From the NCBI GenBank assembly GCA_040112665.1, contig CP157796.1, positions 2,443,501 through 2,507,500 of the forward strand: a stretch of DNA of 64,000 nucleotides, in the 5' to 3' direction. Of this stretch, positions 58,048 to 64,000 are shown one piece after another (position 1 is the first letter of the stretch; each line of letters begins with the position of its first letter). A program made the position numbers and the translations under genes. The notes below the pieces were generated by a model. The model was not told the origin of the DNA. It saw nothing but the letters and a program-made list of their open reading frames with translations, and searched no databases. The stretch is from Oceanicaulis sp. GTDB lineage: Bacteria; Pseudomonadota; Alphaproteobacteria; Caulobacterales; Maricaulaceae.

Positions 58048-59121
58048 ATGGCGACGCAATTCCTCAAGCCGCTGACTGTAGCGGTCGGAGCAGCTTTTCT
58101 TCTCAGCGGCTGCCTGACCTTGCCGGACGGTGCGGAGACCGCCTCGGTCACCGTGTCGGATTTCAACCAGGCGATCGCCGACAGCAGGAACGAGCAGATC
58201 CTGCTCAATCTCGTGCGGCTTCGTTACCGCGACACCTCCCAGTTCATGCGTGTGCTGAACGTCTCGGATGCGCAGACCTATTCGATCGAAGCGGAAGCGG
58301 CCACGAACCTCTCCTTTATAGGGCGCGCCCTGTCTGGCGTCGGGCTCGGCGCGACGGCGAGCGCGGAGCGCAAGCCGGTCGTGTCGATGTCGCCGATGGA
58401 CGACGCGGAGTTCGCCACTGCGCTCCTGACCCCGCTCACCACGGCCGATCTGGCGCTGCTGGCCAGTTCGGGCTGGTCGATCGAGCGGATTCTGCTGTGC
58501 TGCGTGGAGCGGGTGGGCGCGCTTTCGAATTCCCCACGCGCCTCAGGCCCGACACCGGCCGAAGTGCCCGACAACGCCGCCTTCCGCGCCTTCGCCGAAG
58601 AGGTGAGGGCGCTGCAGCGCGAAGAAGCCCTGTCGCTGATCTTCGACGGGGAGCGCACCTCGCTCGTTTTCTTCGGTGACGGCGTGGACGTCCCGCCCGC
58701 CCTGACCAGCCAGCTCGGCGTCGATATTGTCGATGACCGCGTGCCGCTGCGCTCGGTTTCCGAAACCGGCGAGACCGGCGTGCCGGTGCAGACCCGGTCG
58801 ATCCTGGGCACGCTCTACGCGCTCTCTCACGCCGTCGACGTGCCGCCCGCGCACGCGCAGGCGGGGCTCGTCACCAACGCCTATCCGCTGTCGCCTTCGA
58901 CGCCTGACTGGGAGACCTATCTCTCAGGCGCGTTCAAGGTGCATAGCGGCCGCGAGCGCCCCGACTCTGCGTTCGTGTCGGTCTTCTATCGCGGCCACTG
59001 GTTCTGGATCGACGACGCGGATCTCAATTCCAAGACCACGTTCAATCTGGTGGACTATCTCATCCGCCTGAAATCGGCCTCGGGCGGCGCCGCGCCGTTA
59101 CTGACGCTGGGGCTGAACTGA
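58048..59121 (+). CDS. Lipoprotein of unknown function
   Basis: 357 residues. A lipobox (LLSGC, Cys22) after a hydrophobic segment. The early region RNEQILLNLVRLRYRDTSQF is a conserved-looking helix, then mixed alpha/beta. No named domain. It is separated from the SDR by 150 bp containing an AT-rich stretch that could hold its promoter. The stop lies six bases from the end of the convergent methyltransferase gene. Confidence 0.75.
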   Translation: MATQFLKPLTVAVGAAFLLSGCLTLPDGAETASVTVSDFNQAIADSRNEQILLNLVRLRYRDTSQFMRVLNVSDAQTYSIEAEAATNLSFIGRALSGVGLGATASAERKPVVSMSPMDDAEFATALLTPLTTADLALLASSGWSIERILLCCVERVGALSNSPRASGPTPAEVPDNAAFRAFAEEVRALQREEALSLIFDGERTSLVFFGDGVDVPPALTSQLGVDIVDDRVPLRSVSETGETGVPVQTRSILGTLYALSHAVDVPPAHAQAGLVTNAYPLSPSTPDWETYLSGAFKVHSGRERPDSAFVSVFYRGHWFWIDDADLNSKTTFNLVDYLIRLKSASGGAAPLLTLGLN

Positions 59122-59127
59122 GCGGTC

Positions 59128-60375
59128 TCAGTCCGCGCGCTTCAGCGCGAACTGAGCCACGTCGATCCGGCCCGTGTCGAAGCCCGCTTCGCAATAGGCG
59201 AAGTAGAACTCCCACATGCGCTTGAAGCGCTCGTCGAAGCCCATCGGGGCGATCTCCCCCCAGGCGTCACGGAAGCGTTCGAGCCAGCGTGACAGGGTGC
59301 GCGCGTAGTCCTTGCCGAACGCCTCCATGCTCTCGAAGGAGAGGTTCGCCTGGTCGAACTGCTCGCGCAGCTTCTCCACGCTCGGGAGCACGCCGCCGGG
59401 GAAGATGTAGCGCTGGATGAAGTCGGTGCGCCTGGCGTAGGTCTCGAACAGATCGTCGCGAATGGTGATGATCTGAAGCCCCGCCTTGCCGCCGGGCTTG
59501 AGGGTCTCGCGCACCTTGGAGAAGAAGCTCGGCCAGTATTCCTGCCCGACCGCTTCGAACATCTCGATCGAGGCCACCGCGTCGTACCGGCCGGTTTCGT
59601 CGCGATAGTCCTGCAGTTTGATGTCGACCTTTTCGCCGAGCTGATGCTTCTGGATCCGCTCGAGCGCGTAGTCGCGCTGGCTCGGCGACAGGGTGAGACA
59701 GGTCACCCGCGCGCCGACCTCTTTCGCCGCATATTCGGCGAACCCGCCCCAGCCGCAGCCGATCTCCAGCGCATGGCTTTCGGGTTTGAGGTCGATCATC
59801 CGGGCCAGCGAAGCGTATTTCTCGCGCTGGGCGTCTTCGAGGCTCTGCGTCGCGGTTTTGAAACGCGCCGAAGAGTAGGTCATTGAAGGATCGAGCCAGA
59901 GTTCGTAGAAATCGTTGCCCAGGTCGTAATGGGCCTCGATATTCTTGCGCGCACCCGCCTTCGTGTTGGCGTTGAGCTTGTGGTAGATCCAGTGAAACAG
60001 CCGGGTCAGCGGGCCGCCCTGTACGATCGAGTGCATCTCGTCGAGATTGGCGGAGAACACCGCGAGCACCGCCGGAAGGTCCGGGGTCGTCCAGTCCCCG
60101 TCCATATAGCTTTCCGCGAACCCGACATCGCCGCCCGCGAAGACCTTCCGGACGATGGCGTAGTTGGCGAGCTCGATCCTTGCGTCCGGGCCGGGCTTGC
60201 CGCCCTGAAACACAAGCTCGCGCCCGTCAGTCAGACGAACGGCGAGCGATCCCGCCCGTAATTTCAGAAGCATGCGCAATGCGAACCGCACCTGGCGGGG
60301 TACGTCGCGCAGCGTGTCGATGAGGGAGCCGTCGGCTCTTACGGCGTCGGAATAGGAGTTCGCGGCGTCGGTCAT
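59128..60375 (-). CDS. cfa: Cyclopropane-fatty-acid-synthase-type SAM methyltransferase
   Basis: 415 residues. SAM-binding motif LEIGCGWGGFAEYAAKEVG (about 190-208), acceptor and SAM motifs VTCLTLSPSQRDYALERI and SIEMFEAVG (about 262-270). An N-terminal domain of about 110 residues and C-terminal YIFPGGVLPS, plus the ending FYFAYCEAGFDTGRIDVAQF, are those of Cfa enzymes. It would methylate or methylenate unsaturated phospholipid acyl chains at the inner membrane. It is last in a minus-strand string with a DUF1365 protein and flavin oxidoreductase. The same gene types make furan fatty acids in Rhodobacter sphaeroides (ufa genes). Confidence 0.9.
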   Translation of the reverse strand: MTDAANSYSDAVRADGSLIDTLRDVPRQVRFALRMLLKLRAGSLAVRLTDGRELVFQGGKPGPDARIELANYAIVRKVFAGGDVGFAESYMDGDWTTPDLPAVLAVFSANLDEMHSIVQGGPLTRLFHWIYHKLNANTKAGARKNIEAHYDLGNDFYELWLDPSMTYSSARFKTATQSLEDAQREKYASLARMIDLKPESHALEIGCGWGGFAEYAAKEVGARVTCLTLSPSQRDYALERIQKHQLGEKVDIKLQDYRDETGRYDAVASIEMFEAVGQEYWPSFFSKVRETLKPGGKAGLQIITIRDDLFETYARRTDFIQRYIFPGGVLPSVEKLREQFDQANLSFESMEAFGKDYARTLSRWLERFRDAWGEIAPMGFDERFKRMWEFYFAYCEAGFDTGRIDVAQFALKRAD

Positions 60376-60419
60376 GAGGGGCGCTCCAAAGACGGGGCTT
60401 TCGACCCGTTACCCTAACG

Positions 60420-61232
60420 TTAATCGATGTCCGGGCCAAACCCGCTGCGACCGGCTTCGACGGTTTCGGCGAGGCTGGCGCGACCGGGCGGTTCCGGGCG
60501 GGAATGGTAACGCGCGCCCTTGGTCCAGAGCTTCAGGGCCTCGAAATGAATCGCGCCGATCGTCTTGAGCGTCGAGAAGGGCTGACTTGCGAACAGCCCC
60601 ATGAGCGCGCCGGTGGTCAGCGCCCGGCGCTGCATCGCCATGGTCGCAAGAAAGTCCGGCTTGTCCGGGCGCTGCTTGAAGATGGTCAGCTTGAAGCGGT
60701 CGTCGGGCGCGCGCAGCGTGAAGTCGTAGCGGCCCGAGACGTCGAAGAAGGGCGAGACGTGGAAGACCTTGTCCGCGGCCTGGCGTTCGGAGCCGGAGCC
60801 GGCGCATGGCGCGACATAGGCGTGCGCGTCGCCAAACGTGTTGTGGACCTGATAGATCACGCCGGCCAGAGCGCCGTCACCACGCCGGGCGAAGTAGATA
60901 GAGAGCGGATTAAACACGTAGCCGAGCACGCGCGGCGCGCAGAGCAGTTCAAGCCGGCAGCCGGCGACATCAATGCCGGCCTCGGAGAATCGGTTTCGCG
61001 CCCAGCCGGCGAGCGGCGCGCCGTCGCGAGCGCCGTGATCGCGCTCGAAGAAGCTGTAGAGATTGAACCGCTCGACGGAGAACAGCCGGCTCATCCGCGC
61101 CGCCTCGCCGAGCCGTTCGAGATCGATCAAAAGCGAGGCGATCCGGTAATTGAACCGGTGCAGGAAGGGCGCACGCCGTTCGTGGACCGTCCGGCCCACA
61201 TAAAGCGCGGCGGGCGCGGGCAGGGCGCTCAT
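60420..61232 (-). CDS. DUF1365 protein
   Basis: 270 residues from ATG overlapping the upstream stop. Family signs: YVGRTVHERRAPFLHRFNYR (about 11-30), PRVLGYVFNPLSIYFA (about 99-114), VHNTFGDAHAY and the metal-like HVSPFFDVSG. DUF1365 proteins sit beside Cfa-like and amine-oxidase-like genes. In Rhodobacter sphaeroides such a gene is needed for methylated furan fatty acid formation. By position this would be the oxygen-inserting step (UfaO-like). It is encoded between the flavin oxidoreductase and the methyltransferase. Confidence 0.88.
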   Translation of the reverse strand: MSALPAPAALYVGRTVHERRAPFLHRFNYRIASLLIDLERLGEAARMSRLFSVERFNLYSFFERDHGARDGAPLAGWARNRFSEAGIDVAGCRLELLCAPRVLGYVFNPLSIYFARRGDGALAGVIYQVHNTFGDAHAYVAPCAGSGSERQAADKVFHVSPFFDVSGRYDFTLRAPDDRFKLTIFKQRPDKPDFLATMAMQRRALTTGALMGLFASQPFSTLKTIGAIHFEALKLWTKGARYHSRPEPPGRASLAETVEAGRSGFGPDID

Positions 61233-62602
61233 TCGGCCGCCGTGGTCTTGCCGGAGGCGCGTGCCGGGGCTTGCGTGTCGCGCTGTCCCCATGGGCCGCC
61301 GCTGATATCGCCCTCGGCGAACGCCCAGGGGATCTGACCGCCCAGGCGCAGGGCTGCGCGCAGGCCCGATCGAAGACCGTCCTCGTGGAAGCCGTAACCC
61401 AGCCAGGCGCCGGCGAACCAGGTGTGCCTGACGCCCTGGATGCGGTTGAAGATCCGCTGCGCGGCCATGCCCGGCGAGCTGAACTGCGGGTGGTCGTACT
61501 GGTAGCGGCCGAAGGTCAGCGCCGGATCTGGCTCACGGGCCGGGTTCAGCGTGACGAAAAGCGGCGTCTTCGCTGCAATGCCCTGAAGACGGTTCATGTC
61601 GTAGGTGACAGACGCCTTCGTCTCGCCCGCCTCGCGCAGATAGCACCAGGCGGCGCGCGCACCCTTGCGGCGGGGGAGAAGACGCTCGTCGCGGTGAAGC
61701 ACCGCTTCGTTGGGCGCGTAGGGGATCGCGCCCAGCATGTCGCGTTCGTCAGGCGTTGCGTCGGCGAGCAGCTTTCGGGCCTGATCGGAATGGCAGGCGA
61801 GGATCACTTCGTCGAAGCCATGCTCGCGCCCCTCCGCGTCGGTGACGATCACGCCACCGGACGTGCGGCGCACCTGCGCGGCGGCCGGCGCGAAGGTGCA
61901 GCCGGCGGCATCGAGATCAGCGGCGATCTTCTTCACATACACCTTGCTGCCGCCTTTGACGGTGCGCCATTTCGGGCGCGTGGCGTGCATGAGACGGTGG
62001 TTCTTGAAGAACCGTACGAACGCCTCGGCCGGGTAGGCGCGCATGTCGTCCTCGGTCGAGGACCAGATCGCCGCGCCCATCGGCAGCAGGTAGTTATGCT
62101 GGAAGCGTTCTCCGACGCCGAGCTTGTCGAGATACTGGCCGAGCGACAATCCGAACAGCCGGCCCGCCTGAAGGTCGGCCTGTGCATTGGCGTTAAAGCG
62201 CAGGATGTCGCGGAGCATCCCGTGATAGCCGGGGCTCAGCGCGTTGCGCGGATCGGCGAAAAGGCCAGACAGCCCGTTCGAGGACCATTCGAGCCTGGCG
62301 TCCAGGCTGAACCCGAAACTCATGTCGGTCTCGAAGGTCTCGATCCCGAAATGCTCGAACAGGTTCGTGAGGTTGGGATAGTTCAGCGTGTTGAACACGA
62401 TGAACCCGGTGTCGACGTCGATCGGCGAACCGTCATAGTCGATGCTCACCGTATTGGCGTGCCCGCCGAGGCGGTCGCGCTTCTCAAACACCGTCACGTC
62501 ATGGACGTCGCGCAGCGCCCAGGCCGCGCCGAGCCCGGCGACGCCCGCGCCGACGACGGCGATCTTGCTGCGGCGGGAGAGAATCGGGTCCGGCGAACTC
62601 AT
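61229..62602 (-). CDS. FAD/NAD(P)-dependent oxidoreductase (amine oxidase-like)
   Basis: 457 residues. N-terminal dinucleotide motif AVVGAGVAGLGAAWALRDVH (about 14-33) and ERD-rich FEKRDRLGGHANTV (about 38-51), then an amine-oxidase/desaturase-like body ending in FAGAWLGYGFHEDGLRSG, typical of the flavoproteins next to DUF1365 and Cfa. In the Rhodobacter set the equivalent acts as a fatty-acid desaturase (UfaD-like). It overlaps its neighbours by four bases on both sides. The unit is transcribed leftward from the photolyase. Confidence 0.9.
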   Translation of the reverse strand: MSSPDPILSRRSKIAVVGAGVAGLGAAWALRDVHDVTVFEKRDRLGGHANTVSIDYDGSPIDVDTGFIVFNTLNYPNLTNLFEHFGIETFETDMSFGFSLDARLEWSSNGLSGLFADPRNALSPGYHGMLRDILRFNANAQADLQAGRLFGLSLGQYLDKLGVGERFQHNYLLPMGAAIWSSTEDDMRAYPAEAFVRFFKNHRLMHATRPKWRTVKGGSKVYVKKIAADLDAAGCTFAPAAAQVRRTSGGVIVTDAEGREHGFDEVILACHSDQARKLLADATPDERDMLGAIPYAPNEAVLHRDERLLPRRKGARAAWCYLREAGETKASVTYDMNRLQGIAAKTPLFVTLNPAREPDPALTFGRYQYDHPQFSSPGMAAQRIFNRIQGVRHTWFAGAWLGYGFHEDGLRSGLRAALRLGGQIPWAFAEGDISGGPWGQRDTQAPARASGKTTAAE

Positions 62603-64000
62603 GCGGCGTCCTTGATCTTTTCAAACGCCGCGAGGGCGCGTTTTCTGGCTTCGGCGTGATCGACGATTCGTTCAGGATAGGTCTCGCCCAGCGTCACGCC
62701 CGCTTTTCTCAGCGCGCTGCGATCCGCCTCCCAGGGGGCGTGGATCGCCTTCTTCGGCAAATCCTTCAGCTCGGGGACCCAGCGGCGGATATAGTCGCCT
62801 TCGGGGTCGAATTTCTGCGACTGGGTCACGGGATTGAAGATCCGGAAATAGGGCGCGGCGTCAGCGCCGGACCCGGCGACCCACTGCCAGCCTGCGGCGT
62901 TGTTGGCGAGGTCGGCGTCCACCAGCGTGTCCCAGAACCATTCCTCGCCGCGCCGCCAATCCACCATCAGATCCTTGATCAGAAAGCTCGCCGTGATCAT
63001 GCGCACCCGGTTGTGCATCCAGCCGGTCGCCCAGAGCTGGCGCATGCCTGCGTCCACGATCGGATACCCCGTCATCCCCTTCGTCCAGGCGCGGAAGTGA
63101 TCCTCCGAGCCGGACCACTCGAACTTATCGAACTTTTGCTGAAAGTTCGCCTCCGGAAAATCAGGGAAGTGGTACAGAAGGTTATAGCTGAACTCCCGCC
63201 AGGCGATTTCGGAAAGGAAGGTCTGAACGTCCTCCCGATCGCCCTTGTCAGAGGCGCGTATCGCCGCCCAGATCTGCCGGGGAGAGATCTCGCCATGATG
63301 CAAGTGGGCGGACAGCCCGGACGTGCCGTCCACGCCGGGGCGGTCCCTGGCTTCGGCGTAACCCTCCAGCCGATCGCGAATGAATGCGGCGAGCCGGCCC
63401 CGCGCGCCGGCTTCTCCGGGAGTCCACGCGTCTCTAAGACCGCCTGCCCAGTCAGGTTTGCTCGGTAGTAGCTTCCAATCCTCCAGCCGATCGGACTTCG
63501 GCGCATCGGCGAAAAGCCAGTCCTTCGGCGGGCCTGCGGCTTCGCTGGGTTCGTGTCCCGCCTTCAAGGCCTTCCAGAACGGGGTGTAGACCCTGTAGGG
63601 CCGCCCGTCCTTGGTTGAGACCTCCCAGGGTTCGGCGATGAGATTGGCCTTGAACGAGCGGACCGTGAGGCCGCGGTCGCTGAGATCAGACTTGATCTTC
63701 TCGTCGCGCCTTGTCGCCCAGGGTTCGTAGATGCGGTTCCAGTACACCGCCTCCGCGCCGGTCTCCTCGATGACTGCGTCCAGCGCCTTCGCGGCGTCGC
63801 CGCGGCGGAGCACGAGCGTTCCGCCGCGCTCCTCGATGGCTCCGGCCAGAGAGGCCAGCGAATGATGCAGCCACCAGCGCGACGCGCCGCCCGGCCGCCA
63901 GGTCCCGGCGCTCTCGTCATCAAGCACGTAGAGCGCGACGAGGGGGCGGCCGCTCGACACGGCGGCCAGCAGAGCCGGGTTGTCGGCCAGACGCAGGTCG
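62599..64000 (-). CDS. phr: Deoxyribodipyrimidine (CPD) photolyase, 5'-truncated by the window
   Basis: About 466 residues are visible, and the N-terminal codons lie beyond the right edge. The last bases before the edge encode DLRLADNPALLAAVSSG, part of the conserved photolyase N terminus, so the GTG at 63960 is internal. Rossmann part LVALYVLDDESAGTWRPG, and the FAD-binding C-terminal domain has WREFSYNLLYHFPDFP, MHNRVRMITASFLIKDL and WQWVAGSGADAAPYFRIFNP, with the tryptophans of the electron chain. It repairs cyclobutane pyrimidine dimers with blue light. It is first of the minus-strand string. Confidence 0.95.
   Translation of the reverse strand, partial: DLRLADNPALLAAVSSGRPLVALYVLDDESAGTWRPGGASRWWLHHSLASLAGAIEERGGTLVLRRGDAAKALDAVIEETGAEAVYWNRIYEPWATRRDEKIKSDLSDRGLTVRSFKANLIAEPWEVSTKDGRPYRVYTPFWKALKAGHEPSEAAGPPKDWLFADAPKSDRLEDWKLLPSKPDWAGGLRDAWTPGEAGARGRLAAFIRDRLEGYAEARDRPGVDGTSGLSAHLHHGEISPRQIWAAIRASDKGDREDVQTFLSEIAWREFSYNLLYHFPDFPEANFQQKFDKFEWSGSEDHFRAWTKGMTGYPIVDAGMRQLWATGWMHNRVRMITASFLIKDLMVDWRRGEEWFWDTLVDADLANNAAGWQWVAGSGADAAPYFRIFNPVTQSQKFDPEGDYIRRWVPELKDLPKKAIHAPWEADRSALRKAGVTLGETYPERIVDHAEARKRALAAFEKIKDAA

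Noticed and set aside
1-64000. CRISPR array, rRNA operon, insertion sequences or plasmid/phage replication genes
   Set aside because: No regularly spaced repeats, no rRNA sequence and no transposase, replication or capsid-type proteins were found in the window.

Overview
The window is a high-GC chromosome segment with dense, mostly short-spaced gene strings and no plasmid or phage backbone. Gene content points to an alphaproteobacterium of the Caulobacterales/Maricaulales type (stalked, holdfast-forming marine bacteria such as Maricaulis or Oceanicaulis). The evidence is a holdfast-type polysaccharide locus, CtrA-like TTAA-N7-TTAA sites, NDUFS4-type complex I accessory subunit, lipA next to a COQ10-like gene, glpX next to recJ, and ChrR/photolyase/cyclopropane-synthase-like stress genes. 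The organism is inferred from content, not from a marker gene.

Layout. 1-9.7 kb: two tandem small membrane proteins, pyruvate dehydrogenase E2 (pdhC) with a palindromic repeat element inside its coding sequence, gatB, an MscS channel, a self-overlapping XRE regulator/membrane protein pair, a 2OG-Fe(II) oxygenase and unknown membrane proteins. 9.6-22.7 kb: a holdfast-like exopolysaccharide locus in four transcription units (export lipoprotein; co-polymerase, ATPase-like protein and polymerase; flippase, glycosyltransferase, deacetylase and glycosyltransferase; GNAT, GH5-like hydrolase, DPM1-like and GT39 glycosyltransferases). 22.7-25.5 kb: haloalkane dehalogenase and three tandem secreted tail-collar-fold proteins. 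25.7-31.2 kb: lpdA, secreted repeat proteins of the polymer-forming type behind twin palindromes, then lipA and a COQ10-like gene. pdhC and lpdA/lipA, usually close together, are here separated by more than 23 kb.

31.2-45.8 kb: PHA synthase, glpX-recJ, and a tRNA-Glu whose 3' end is duplicated as a 21-bp direct repeat 1.8 kb downstream. The repeats bracket a lower-GC mini-island that has no integrase and carries only an unknown 271-aa protein and an overlapping PIN-domain nuclease. This is the strongest candidate for an undescribed system. After it come mntP, a HisKA_2-type histidine kinase, LysM and Sel1/peptidoglycan-binding envelope proteins, ppa, a DUF192 protein, tRNA-Pro, the complex I accessory subunit and tRNA-Arg. 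45.9-53.3 kb: a MacAB-like four-gene ABC export operon, metC, an orphan amino-acid binding protein and a cysteine synthase.

53.4-64.0 kb: a photooxidative-stress type cluster. It has a ChrR-like anti-sigma protein lacking two zinc cysteines behind an ECF-type promoter, an SDR lacking the usual tyrosine, an FeS cryptochrome/photolyase, another SDR, a lipoprotein, and an opposing string of CPD photolyase, flavin oxidoreductase, DUF1365 protein and cyclopropane-synthase-like methyltransferase. The last three resemble the furan fatty acid set of Rhodobacter. The photolyase runs off the right edge, and the first gene may run off the left edge.
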